From contig CAVYTO010000006.1 in assembly GCA_963771505.1 (NCBI GenBank), positions 1 to 64,000 of the forward strand: a stretch of 64,000 nucleotides of DNA. Reading direction: 5' to 3'. Shown here piece after piece: positions 18,598-26,926 of this stretch. Origin of the DNA: JAJPHW01 sp963771505 (lineage in GTDB: Bacteria; Acidobacteriota; Terriglobia; Terriglobales; Acidobacteriaceae). Each line of letters starts with the position of its first letter. Within the stretch, counting starts at the first letter, position 1. A model generated the notes under the pieces. It ran no database searches, was not told the origin of the DNA, and saw only the letters and a list, made by a program, of their open reading frames with translations. A program made the position numbers and the translations under genes.

Positions 18598-18613
18598 TGT
18601 GATCTTGATCACA
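18598..18613. promoter_or_regulatory. CRP/FNR-type operator in the divergent promoter region
   Basis: TGTGA-TCTTGA-TCACA is a perfect CRP-consensus palindrome. It lies 41 bases from the start of the Crp/Fnr-type regulator and 85 bases from the start of the cytochrome-porin gene. That is the right place for a site controlling both divergent transcripts. Confidence 0.72.
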
Positions 18614-18697
18614 CCCGGATGTGCGCTCCGTCACTGCCATTCCCCCGGCCATTGCACGATGATCTCAGTGTCAATCAGCTCGAACGGAGAAGCCCCC

Positions 18698-20068
18698 ATG
18701 GCACGGTCAGAATCGGCAAGACTGCACAAAACATTACTCAACGGCTCTTTTTTACTCTCATTCATCGTTGTTTTGTTCGTTTGCGACGCCAGCGCTGTTC
18801 CAAGTTACTCGCGCCAGACCGGACTGGCCTGCGCCTCATGCCACTACACGCCGCCCGAGCTGAACGCTTTCGGAAGAAAATTTAAACTGGAAGGCTACAC
18901 CTTTGCCACCAAACCAGAAGTGGCAGACGACAAGAAAGACCACAACTCCAGCCTTCACATTCTTGAAGCCTTTCCCTTGTCGGTGCTGTTCGACACCTCG
19001 TTCAGTTCCACCAAGTCGCCCCAACCAGCCACGCAGAACGGAAACTTTCAGTTTCCCCAGGACGCATCGCTCTTTCTCGCCGGCAGTTGGGGCAGCCATG
19101 TCGGCAGTTTTCTTCAGATCACCTACGACAGTCAGGCCGACCATTTCACATGGGACAACACCGACATCCGTTTCGCCGCCAACAACGGGCGTCTATTCAA
19201 TAAATCATTGACTTACGGCTCAACCCTGAACAACAACCCGACCGTTGAAGACTTGTGGAACAGCACCCCGGCGTGGGGATACCCGTTTGTTTCCACGAAC
19301 GTCGCCCCGTCTCCATCCGCCGCCGCGATCGTCAACGGCACTCTCGCTCAGGACGTGGCTGGCATCGGTGGCTACGCAATGTGGAATGACCATCTCTATC
19401 TCGCCGGCACCATCTACCGTTCGGAGCACATTGGGGGACCGCAACCCAACCCCGGCACAGGGTTCGGAATCAATGTGCGCGGCATTGCGCCCTACTGGCG
19501 GCTCGCCTATCAGACTTCCACTGCGAACTCCAACCTGGAAATTGGGGCCTACGGAATGCACATGAAAAGCTCCCCAGGAGCGATCACCGGTCTCATGGAT
19601 GGTTACACCGACTGGGCCGCGGACTTTCAATACGACCGCACCCTGCCGCAGTTCAAGAACGATGTCCTCTCTTTCCGCGGAACTTACATTCGCGAAAATT
19701 CTTCGCTGATCGCGTCGCTCGCAGGCGGAGCCGCGGCCTTCTCCGGGCATCACCTCGACACGGTGCAGGCCAACGCGGAATATCACTTCGGCACGCGCGT
19801 TTCCACCACAGCGGGATATTTCTATCTGAGTGGCACAGCAGACCCCCTGCTGTTCGCGCAAGCCGCGGTGTCAGGCAGCGCCAACGGGAGTCCGGGAAGC
19901 GATGGCTACATCCTCAACGTCTCGTACTGGCCGCAACAGAATGTCAGCTTCGCAGTGCAATACACTGGCTTCTTGAAGTTCAACGGGGCCGGAAGCAATT
20001 ACGATGGTGCCGGTCGCAGCGCAAGCGCCAATAATTCCACATTCCTGCTTGCGCGGTTCATCTTTTGA
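18698..20068 (+). CDS. outer-membrane monoheme cytochrome-porin fusion (Cyc2-like)
   Basis: 456 residues. A signal peptide (about 1-33) is followed at once by a single heme c site, CASCH (C45, C48, H49), inside SYSRQTGLACASCHYTPP. A conserved segment FGRKFKLEGYTF comes next. The rest (about 75-456) alternates short aromatic and polar strands and ends in ARFIF, with the terminal Phe typical of outer-membrane beta-barrels. This is the layout of Cyc2-type fused cytochrome-porins, which pass electrons from outside the cell (Fe(II) in characterised members) across the outer membrane. The ATG at 18698 has GGAG 9 bases upstream and gives a proper signal peptide; in-frame upstream starts (18599, 18659) do not. 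It is first in an operon with cytochrome c, Rieske and cytochrome b-c genes. Related porin-cytochromes without iron-oxidase function exist, so substrate is uncertain. Confidence 0.75.
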   Translation: MARSESARLHKTLLNGSFLLSFIVVLFVCDASAVPSYSRQTGLACASCHYTPPELNAFGRKFKLEGYTFATKPEVADDKKDHNSSLHILEAFPLSVLFDTSFSSTKSPQPATQNGNFQFPQDASLFLAGSWGSHVGSFLQITYDSQADHFTWDNTDIRFAANNGRLFNKSLTYGSTLNNNPTVEDLWNSTPAWGYPFVSTNVAPSPSAAAIVNGTLAQDVAGIGGYAMWNDHLYLAGTIYRSEHIGGPQPNPGTGFGINVRGIAPYWRLAYQTSTANSNLEIGAYGMHMKSSPGAITGLMDGYTDWAADFQYDRTLPQFKNDVLSFRGTYIRENSSLIASLAGGAAAFSGHHLDTVQANAEYHFGTRVSTTAGYFYLSGTADPLLFAQAAVSGSANGSPGSDGYILNVSYWPQQNVSFAVQYTGFLKFNGAGSNYDGAGRSASANNSTFLLARFIF

Positions 20069-20167
20069 AACGAGCAACGTAGTCCACAAGATTGGTCTGG
20101 CGCACACGTTCCAGCTGGAGTAACCTGTTGCCACATTGCAGCACAACAAATTTGTGCAGGAGAATTC

Positions 20168-20497
20168 ATGGATAAGACTTCAGTGCGCGTCGCGTTCATC
20201 GCGGTTGGTTTAGTTCTTTTGCCGGCATCGGCACTTCGCGCCCAGGATGATGGCGCAAAGTTGTTCAAATCCAACTGCACGCTGTGCCACGGAGATGATG
20301 GCAGCGGAGCCACCGCTACGGGAAAAGCTCTCAAGGCGAAAGACCTCAAATCCGATGAAGTGCAAGCTCAGTCTGACGCGGATCTCGCCAATGTAATTGC
20401 TAAAGGCAAAAACAAGATGCCAGCTTTCGGCAAGAAGCTCAACGACGCTCAAATCAAGAGCCTGGTGGCGCAGGTTCGTCACCTGGCAGGAAAGTAA
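20168..20497 (+). CDS. small soluble cytochrome c
   Basis: 109-residue periplasmic class I cytochrome c. The signal peptide ends at SALRAQ (residue 26). The heme site is CTLCH (C37, C40, H41) and the axial Met is probably M84 in NKMPAFGKKL. A good ribosome binding site (AGGAG) precedes the ATG. The gene lies between the cytochrome-porin and the Rieske gene, so it is a natural periplasmic electron shuttle between the outer-membrane cytochrome and the inner-membrane complex. Confidence 0.9.
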   Translation: MDKTSVRVAFIAVGLVLLPASALRAQDDGAKLFKSNCTLCHGDDGSGATATGKALKAKDLKSDEVQAQSDADLANVIAKGKNKMPAFGKKLNDAQIKSLVAQVRHLAGK

Positions 20498-20501
20498 CAG
20501 G

Positions 20502-21050
20502 ATGCCCGCGACCGCCGCCTCTACCGATCAGCCGGAAAAAATTCAGGCCGGCAAACGCTCCTTTCTGGCTGCCCTGTTGGGCATTGGCGCAGTGTCGGTG
20601 GGCGCCATTCTTGCCGCTCCGGTTCTGCGCTTCGTGCTCTACCCGTTGCTCGTCCGCACAACTGAAATTCAATGGTCCGACGTAGGATCGGTCTCCGATT
20701 TGCAGCCCGGAGCAGGTCCCGTAAAGCGCCTCATTCAAGTCGAACAGCGTGACGGCTGGCGTAAGCTGATTTCCGAAAAAGCCGTTTATATCGTCTCCAG
20801 CGCCGACGGCAAATTGCGCGTGCTCTCGCCCATCTGCCCGCACCTCGGGTGCTCCGTCGCGTGGTACGACAGCAGCAACCGTTTCGTCTGTCCCTGTCAC
20901 GGAGGTCAATTTTCCGCCAGCGGCGAACGCATTTCCGGCCCTCCGCCCCGCGGCATGGATGAACTCGAAACCAAGGTCGAATCTGGAGTACTGAAGGTCC
21001 ATTACGAATACTTCCGGCAACTTGCTCCGACCAGGCAGGTTCTTTCGTAG
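20502..21050 (+). CDS. Rieske [2Fe-2S] protein of a bc-type complex
   Basis: 182 residues. An N-terminal membrane anchor (about 20-45) holds a Rieske domain outside the membrane. Cluster ligands are C112 and H114 (CPHLGC) and C130 and H133 (CPCHGGQF), with C117 and C132 placed for the structural disulfide. The start at 20502 follows the cytochrome c stop by 4 bases; the upstream extension of the frame overlaps the cytochrome gene and is discarded. It transfers electrons from quinol to cytochrome c in the complex formed with the next gene product. Confidence 0.95.
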   Translation: MPATAASTDQPEKIQAGKRSFLAALLGIGAVSVGAILAAPVLRFVLYPLLVRTTEIQWSDVGSVSDLQPGAGPVKRLIQVEQRDGWRKLISEKAVYIVSSADGKLRVLSPICPHLGCSVAWYDSSNRFVCPCHGGQFSASGERISGPPPRGMDELETKVESGVLKVHYEYFRQLAPTRQVLS

Positions 21051-21105
21051 CAAAGCGCAGCGTGATGACAGTAAGTCGAACTCGATTTGGTAACGGAGAT
21101 CAGCA

Positions 21106-22560
21106 TTGGCTGCTCACAATTCGCCCATCCCGCCTCAAGGCCGCTTTCTTCACTGGCTCGATCAGCGCACTGGCTGGCGGGGAATTTTGCATGAAGCTCT
21201 CAGCGAACCCATCCCCGGCGGAGCCCGCCTGGCCTACATCTTCGGCTCCGGGCTGCTTTTCCTCTTCATTTCCCAGGTAGTCACCGGAGTTTTTCTCGCG
21301 CTCTACTACGTCCCATCAGCCGACCACGCGCACACAACCGTGGCTTACATCACCAAACTGGTCACATCGGGCTCGCTGCTGAGAAGCATCCATGCTTATG
21401 GCGCCAGCGGCATCATCGTGGTGGTGATGCTGCACATTGGGCAAACTTTTCTTTACGGCTCCTACAAGGGCAAACGCGAGCTTCTGTGGATGTCCGGCGG
21501 CATCCTGCTCATGCTCATGCTGGGCATGGCCTTCACGGGATATCTCCTACCCTGGGACCAGAAAGCCTATTTCGCAACGGCCATCGGCACCAATATCGCC
21601 AGCGAGGTCCCCCTGATCGGCGGATGGCTAAAGCGCCTCATCCGGGGCGGGGACGAGATGGGCACGCTGACCATTTCCCGCTTCTATGTCGCGCATGTGT
21701 TCCTGCTTCCCGCGATGCTCTTCGCTTTTATCGGAAGCCATGTTTTCCTATTTCGCAAAGCCGGTCCTGCCGGGCCCATCGACGAAGATCCTGTCGCTCC
21801 CAAGCAACCGGCCGAAGCGTTTTATCCCCGGCAAGTCGTCATGGACGTTGGATTCACTCTCCTGCTCATCGTCGCCCTCTGGGTGTTTGCGCATTTCCAT
21901 CCGGTTGACCTCGGACCTGAAGCAAATCCCTCGGATACCCAGTACCTTCCCCGCCCGGAATGGTATTACCGTGGCGCATTCGAGTGGCTAAAATTTTGGC
22001 AGGGGCCAGCCGCAATTGTCGGTATCCTCGGAATTCCGGCGTTGCTGGGCGGACTGTTCATCTTCACGCCCCTGTTCGACCGCAGCCTGGAGCGCCGCCC
22101 CTGGAAGCGCCCGATCGCTGTGGGAGCATTCGCTGGAATTCTAGTGGGCATCGTGACGCTCACCACGATGAGCTACCATGACGACGCCATAGACCTCAAC
22201 GTCGCTACTAAGCTGTTGAAGCAGGAAGACGACACGAGGCAATACATGCTCGCACCGTTCGAACCGGAGGCCTCAGCGGCGACGCTTGTGGCCGCCAATG
22301 TCGCGCTGGCCGATCCTAAGGCCGCCAAAGGCAAAGAACTTTTCGAGCAGCAATCCTGCAACGCCTGCCATGGCGACGGAGGAACTGGAACGGCTGCCGC
22401 GCCGAAACTCGTCGGTATCAGCGCGAAATACTCCGCCGAGCAAATCAACGGACTGCTGAAACACCCCACCGCAAAGATGACCGCAGGCGGCATGCCCACA
22501 CCAGACCTCAAACCAGAGGAAATGGACGCGTTGGTGGCGTATTTAGGAAGCTTGAAATAA
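21106..22560 (+). CDS. cytochrome b6/subunit IV/cytochrome c fusion of a bc-type complex
   Basis: 484 residues in one chain. The four heme b ligands are H96, H110, H197 and H212; the 15-residue step between H197 and H212 is the cytochrome b6 type rather than the bc1 type. The quinol-site PEWY (284-287) lies in a subunit IV-like part with further membrane helices. A C-terminal cytochrome c domain follows, with CNACH (C418, C421, H422) and probable axial M463. The start is TTG at 21106 with GGAG 8 bases upstream. With the Rieske protein upstream it would form a quinol:cytochrome c oxidoreductase whose c-heme is covalently tethered. Such b-c fusions occur in Acidobacteriota and some other phyla. 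Confidence 0.93.
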   Translation: MAAHNSPIPPQGRFLHWLDQRTGWRGILHEALSEPIPGGARLAYIFGSGLLFLFISQVVTGVFLALYYVPSADHAHTTVAYITKLVTSGSLLRSIHAYGASGIIVVVMLHIGQTFLYGSYKGKRELLWMSGGILLMLMLGMAFTGYLLPWDQKAYFATAIGTNIASEVPLIGGWLKRLIRGGDEMGTLTISRFYVAHVFLLPAMLFAFIGSHVFLFRKAGPAGPIDEDPVAPKQPAEAFYPRQVVMDVGFTLLLIVALWVFAHFHPVDLGPEANPSDTQYLPRPEWYYRGAFEWLKFWQGPAAIVGILGIPALLGGLFIFTPLFDRSLERRPWKRPIAVGAFAGILVGIVTLTTMSYHDDAIDLNVATKLLKQEDDTRQYMLAPFEPEASAATLVAANVALADPKAAKGKELFEQQSCNACHGDGGTGTAAAPKLVGISAKYSAEQINGLLKHPTAKMTAGGMPTPDLKPEEMDALVAYLGSLK

Positions 22561-22581
22561 GTGCGGAACAGCGGCGTTTGT

Positions 22582-22655
22582 TGGTTGCCCCCCAGGGATT
22601 CGAACCCCGATAAGCAGATCCAGAATCTGCTGTCCTACCATTGAACGAGGGGGCA
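22582..22655 (-). tRNA. tRNA-Gln (anticodon CTG)
   Basis: A full cloverleaf is present on the minus strand. Acceptor TGCCCCC pairs with GGGGGCA. The D arm is GTTC/GGAC. The anticodon stem GCAGA/TCTGC encloses loop TTCTGGA with anticodon CTG. The T arm is CGGGG-TTCGAAT-CCCTG. CCA is encoded. It lies 21 bases past the cytochrome b-c stop, on the opposite strand. Confidence 0.95.
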
Positions 22656-22846
22656 ACACTTCGGCTGGAACAACCTCTTGATTCTATGGCCGGTGAGTTC
22701 ACTGGTCAACCGCACATCACAATGCGGTAACGGCGTCTTCCCGAGCGCAGCCGTTCTTCAGACGGAGAGAGGGATCTCACACGACTCGAAACTCGCGCGA
22801 CAGCCAAAGACTTATTCCCTGCCTGTAGGTAAACTGAGGTTTACCC

Positions 22847-23413
22847 ATGAACCCAACCCTACAGCCACTCCTCCCCGAAAACTGCGCGCTCGTCGTCATC
22901 GACGTTCAGGAAAAACTCCTGCCTCCGATTTTCGAAAAAGAACGGCTGGTTAAAAACTGCCAGCTGTTAATTCGCACCGCGAACCTACTGAACGTTCCCA
23001 TAATTTCGACGACGCAATATTCCAAAGCGCTGGGGCAGACCGTCCCCGAGATCGCTTCGCTCATCCCCGGCGTCGAACCTTTTGATAAACAAATATTCTC
23101 CTGCTTTGGCAGCGATGCATTTTGCACAACCCTGAAACGCCTGCCCGGACAACGCAACACCCTGCTCCTTTGCGGCATGGAGTCTCACATCTGCGTTACG
23201 CAGACCGCACTTTCAGCGCTGCGCGAGGGATACATCGTGCATGTCGCGTCCGACGCAATAAGTTCGCGCACTGAGTGGAATTGGAAAATTGGCATCGACC
23301 GCATGCGCTCTGCGGGAGCGATCATCTCTTCGACGGAAATGGCGATGTATGAATTGCTGCGCAGTTCCGGCGCGCCGGCGTTCAAACAATTGCTGCCTTA
23401 CTTGAAAGACTAA
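22847..23413 (+). CDS. isochorismatase-like cysteine hydrolase
   Basis: 188 residues with the D-K-C triad of the family: D19 (VVIDVQEKL), K81 (FDKQIFSCF) and C116 (ESHICVTQTAL). The likely reaction is amide or ester hydrolysis through a cysteine nucleophile, as in nicotinamidase-like enzymes. Closest in look to YcaC-type hydrolases; substrate unknown. Its stop overlaps the convergent SDR stop by 4 bases. Confidence 0.88.
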   Translation: MNPTLQPLLPENCALVVIDVQEKLLPPIFEKERLVKNCQLLIRTANLLNVPIISTTQYSKALGQTVPEIASLIPGVEPFDKQIFSCFGSDAFCTTLKRLPGQRNTLLLCGMESHICVTQTALSALREGYIVHVASDAISSRTEWNWKIGIDRMRSAGAIISSTEMAMYELLRSSGAPAFKQLLPYLKD

Positions 23414-24306
23414 TCCGGAAGGCCCGCGAGCTTAGCGCTCTCATGCCACAAGCGTTCGGCCGCCGCATCGTCGGTGGCCTTCGACCTCAACTTTTCCGGA
23501 TGGCATTTGCGAAAAAACTCGCCAGTGATATTCGCCACCTCAGGCGACGATGCCAAGTAAATAATCGTCTCGGCCCCTTGCTCGGGCGTCAAGGCGAAAC
23601 GCTTCCCGATCCGGATGCTGAACGAGATCAATCCACCCGAGTGGTCGCCGAACCGCGTGGCCACGAAGCCTGGATGTAGACAGTTCGAGGTCACTCCCGT
23701 CCCCTTCAACCGGCGCGCCAGGGCGCGGGTGAAAAGAATATTGCAAAGCTTCGACAAGCCATAAACCTTGAAGCCGGCACCGCCGAAGCGCAAATATTCC
23801 GTGATGCTTTTCTTCGCATAGGCCTTCTCCGATTGCAAATCGTCGAAGTCGAGCGTTCCCGCGATATAAGCATCCGACGCCGTGCTTACAACGCGCGCCG
23901 GGGATGATGAGATCAATCGCTCGCGCAATCCATTCGTAATCACGAAGTACGCCATGTGATTCAGCGCGAACGTTTTTTCCAGGCCATCTTCCGTAACTTC
24001 GCGGCGGTCAAACATTGCTCCTGCATTGTTGATGAGCACATCGATCCGAGGTTCGGCCTGCGCGATCTCCGCAGAGACCCGTTTCATTTCGTTCAACCGC
24101 GAAATATCTGCGTAGTGAATCGAGTGGGATACTTGGGGAGCAATCGCTTGCAGCCGCTGGCTGGCTGCTTCTCCGCGTTCGCGATCGCGCGCAATCTGCA
24201 CGATGCGCGCACCCTGGGATGCAAGCTTTTCCGCTGCAACCTGTCCAATGCCCGAAGTCGCCCCGGTGATGACGACGACTTTCCCTTGCATCGCCTGGCC
24301 TGCCAT
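23410..24306 (-). CDS. short-chain dehydrogenase/reductase
   Basis: 298-residue NAD(P)-dependent oxidoreductase. The cofactor motif TGATSGIG spans residues 14-21, NNAG follows in the middle, and the catalytic Tyr-Lys pair is YGLSK. The SDR serine probably lies in VVSTASDAY. The length and pattern resemble the retinol dehydrogenase-like branch of classical SDRs. The substrate cannot be deduced. It follows the kinase gene on the same strand by only a few bases (stop at 24310, start at 24306). Confidence 0.9.
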   Translation of the reverse strand: MAGQAMQGKVVVITGATSGIGQVAAEKLASQGARIVQIARDRERGEAASQRLQAIAPQVSHSIHYADISRLNEMKRVSAEIAQAEPRIDVLINNAGAMFDRREVTEDGLEKTFALNHMAYFVITNGLRERLISSSPARVVSTASDAYIAGTLDFDDLQSEKAYAKKSITEYLRFGGAGFKVYGLSKLCNILFTRALARRLKGTGVTSNCLHPGFVATRFGDHSGGLISFSIRIGKRFALTPEQGAETIIYLASSPEVANITGEFFRKCHPEKLRSKATDDAAAERLWHESAKLAGLPD

Positions 24307-24309
24307 AGA

Positions 24310-25228
24310 CTATGCCGAGGCTTCTTTTTGCTTCACGCGGACGACTGTGATCTTCGAAAAACCCTCGTCGAACGACGGAGCCTTCAACTTACCCGCCATG
24401 CGCCGCATCGCTTCATCGGGCACCGTGCGCTCGCGTTTGCCGTTGCGTTCGAGACAAAGTTCGAGTGGAACGTCAAAATACACCGCCTGCGACCTCGTAG
24501 CCGTAATCCCGCGCCAGCTTGATCCAGTGCTGCCGTTCCTGTGGCGTCAAATTTGTCGTGTCCACGTAGTTCATCGGACGCCGCGCAATCAGCCGCGCCT
24601 TCAACATCGATCGCAGATTGGAAAAGATCAAGTCCTGGAACCGTTGTTCAGTAGGATCGTCAAACAATAAAGATCGCAGCATATCGCTCGATAGCGGCGT
24701 GACGTTGTTGCGCTTGAACCATGAACTCTTGCCCGACCCCGGAAGTCCAATCGCGAGCACGACCGTGCCTTTCGAGGCATGTGGCGGTGGCGTCGGCGTT
24801 CCTTTCACTGCCAGCGGAAGCATGGCCGCGGGCTCAGGCGAAGCCGCCGGCGAACCTTCCACACGATTGCCATCCACTTCCCCGACCGGTCCCGCTTCCC
24901 GAGCGCGTCCACTGCTTCTGCCCCGGCCACCGCGTCCCCTGCGCCGTTGCGGACGCCGCGCAGGCTCGCCTGCTGCCGCAGGAGCCGCTGCTTCATTGGA
25001 ATCAGGCTGGCGTTCGTCATCGCCAGCTCCTTCGGCCTCGGGCTGAGCCTTAGCTCGCGGCGCGGGCTTTTCCGCCGCTTCAGGTTGATGAGAACTGGAA
25101 GGCCCCTCAGAAACGGGAGCTCCAGATTCGAAGTATGCCGGTTGCAACGGCGCTTGTGCTACCGCCGTCGATTCTTCTTCGGGTTTCTTTTTTCGTCGTT
25201 GCATGCGTTCGCGCATCCATTTACGCAT
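24310..25228 (-). pseudogene. P-loop polynucleotide/zeta-toxin-type kinase with a one-base frameshift
   Basis: A basic, low-complexity N-terminus (about residues 1-145, with an RGRGGRGR stretch) precedes an AAA-type kinase. Its P-loop is GLPGSGKSSW (about 161-170) and VDTTNLTPQER follows. The frame stops at 24473 just after YGYEVAGGVF. Removing one G near 24485-24490 opens the next frame for 59 codons to a TAG at 24310. That frame reads AVYFDVPLELCLERN and later ITVVRVKQ, which is the expected end of this kinase family. The gene is therefore broken by a single extra base, either a real mutation or a sequencing error; I see no slippery site. The start is taken as ATG 25228; a TTG at 25264 is an alternative. 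Confidence 0.8.
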
Positions 25229-25345
25229 GTTTGGCTTATACAACACTGCGCTATCGCCAAGCAATGCGCCAACCGCTCAGAGAACCAAGTCCGGCAGCCT
25301 AAATCGGGAATTTTCCTCCGGCTCGCATAGCCGTACAATCTAGCG

Positions 25346-25705
25346 ATGCCGATCCCCTTTGAGATTACGCGCCAGCGCTATATAAGCCTAATCACCTTCC
25401 GCAAAAACGGATCACCCGTCCCTACCCCAGTCTGGTTCGGCGAAGAGAATGATCGGCTCTATGTGATGACGCGTTCCATTTCCGGAAAAATCAAGCGGAT
25501 CCGCAATAGTCCTCAAGTAAGAATCGCCCCATGCACCATCCGCGGAAGAATCACCGGTCCGGAGTTCGCCGCCACCGCTCGCATTCTTCCGCAAGAGAGT
25601 TGGGTTTCCGCGAAAAAAACTATCACCCGCAAGTACGCGATGGCCCGGCTTCCGCTACTATGGCGGAGAATCGACGCCTACCTCGAGATCGAGGTCGCCG
25701 CTTGA
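25346..25705 (+). CDS. PPOX-class (pyridoxamine 5'-phosphate oxidase-like) flavin/F420-binding protein
   Basis: 119 residues with the split-barrel pattern of PPOX-class proteins: YISLITFRKNGSPVPTPVWF, then LYVMTRSISGKIKRIRN and VRIAPCTIRGRITG. Members bind FMN or F420 and reduce small organic substrates, or act as heme-utilisation proteins. The cofactor and substrate cannot be chosen from sequence alone. It is a single gene upstream of gap. Confidence 0.8.
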   Translation: MPIPFEITRQRYISLITFRKNGSPVPTPVWFGEENDRLYVMTRSISGKIKRIRNSPQVRIAPCTIRGRITGPEFAATARILPQESWVSAKKTITRKYAMARLPLLWRRIDAYLEIEVAA

Positions 25706-25788
25706 TCCGGTAAATTCTTGCCCGCCGATTCACGTCCTGTTAACATCTCTAGTTCTGCACCAAAGCTTTTCAGCCGCCTGGAGGAATC

Positions 25789-26799
25789 ATGCCCATCAAA
25801 GTCGGAATCAACGGGTTCGGACGCATCGGCCGTAACGTCCTGCGCACGGCCCTCAAAGACTCGAACATCGAGTTTGTGGCGGTTAACGATCTTACCGACC
25901 CCAAAACTTTAGCGCACCTTCTAAAGTACGATTCCGTACTCGGCAACCTCAAAAACGACATCTCCGCCGGTGCCGACAGCATCAGCATCGATGGCCGCAC
26001 CATAAAAGTCTTTGCGGAAAAAGATCCAGCCAAACTTCCGTGGGAGTCCGTTGGCGCCCAGGTCGTCGTCGAATCCACAGGACGTTTCACCGATGCCGTC
26101 GAAGCCAGAAAACACCTGCGCGGCCCGGTCAAGAAGGTCATCATCTCCGCGCCCGCAAAAAACGAAGACGTCACCCTTGTGCTCGGCGTGAACCACGAAG
26201 TCTACGATCCCGCCAAGCATCACATCATCTCCAATGCATCGTGCACCACGAACTGCCTCGCCCCTATCGCCAAGGTGATTCACGACAATTTCAAGATTCA
26301 GTGTGGCACCATGACCACAATTCACTCCTATACCAACGATCAGGTCATCCTCGATTTTCCACACAAAGACCTCCGCCGTGCCCGTGCAGCAGCTTTATCT
26401 ATGATTCCGACTACAACTGGCGCAGCCAAAGCGCTGAAGCTGGTTCTGCCGGAACTGGGAGGCAAAATCGATGGATTCTCCCTGCGCGTTCCCACTCCAA
26501 ATGTGTCGGTGGTTGATCTCGTCGCCTTCGTCGAAAAGAAGACCACCAAAGAGGAAGTGAATGCCGCCCTCAAAGCCGCATCCGAGAATGGCCCGCTCAA
26601 GGGCTACTTGGGATACGAAACCAACGAATTAGTCTCCTCTGACTTCAAAGGCGATTCGCGCTCCTCAATCGTCGATGCGCCAACCACTCTCGTCGTCGGC
26701 GGCAACTGCGTGAAAGTCCTCTCCTGGTACGACAACGAGTGGGGATACTCCTGCCGTGTCCGCGACCTGATCAATTACCTGGGAAGCAAAGGCCTCTAG
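25789..26799 (+). CDS. gap: glyceraldehyde-3-phosphate dehydrogenase, type I
   Basis: 336-residue NAD-dependent glycolytic dehydrogenase. The nucleotide-binding N-terminus is GINGFGRIGRNVLR and the catalytic cysteine is C152 in SNASCTTNC. The C-terminal WYDNEWGYSCR is typical. Length is standard. It begins a glycolysis cluster with pgk 127 bases downstream and tpiA further on. The ribosome binding site GGAGG precedes the ATG closely. Confidence 0.97.
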   Translation: MPIKVGINGFGRIGRNVLRTALKDSNIEFVAVNDLTDPKTLAHLLKYDSVLGNLKNDISAGADSISIDGRTIKVFAEKDPAKLPWESVGAQVVVESTGRFTDAVEARKHLRGPVKKVIISAPAKNEDVTLVLGVNHEVYDPAKHHIISNASCTTNCLAPIAKVIHDNFKIQCGTMTTIHSYTNDQVILDFPHKDLRRARAAALSMIPTTTGAAKALKLVLPELGGKIDGFSLRVPTPNVSVVDLVAFVEKKTTKEEVNAALKAASENGPLKGYLGYETNELVSSDFKGDSRSSIVDAPTTLVVGGNCVKVLSWYDNEWGYSCRVRDLINYLGSKGL

Positions 26800-26811
26800 C
26801 TACTAGCTCAT

Positions 26812-26867
26812 TTGTCATCTCGACCTTCATCCTTGTCATCCCGACCTTAACTCTTGTCATCCCGACC
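26812..26867. repeat. three tandem copies of a 21-bp TTGTCATCCCGACC unit
   Basis: TTGTCATCYCGACC starts at 26812, 26833 and 26854, an exact 21-base period. The first copy has T where the other two have C. The array fills much of the gap between gap and pgk. The core matches repeats in other gaps of this window. Confidence 0.8.
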
Positions 26868-26926
26868 GAAAGCGGGACCTGGTGTTTCCCGCCCTCTCCA
26901 TTTCGCGGTTACAATAATCGCCAGCC

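Noticed and set aside
26812..26867. Tandem repeats considered as a CRISPR array
   Set aside because: Units are 14 bp with 7-base spacers; no cas genes are present.
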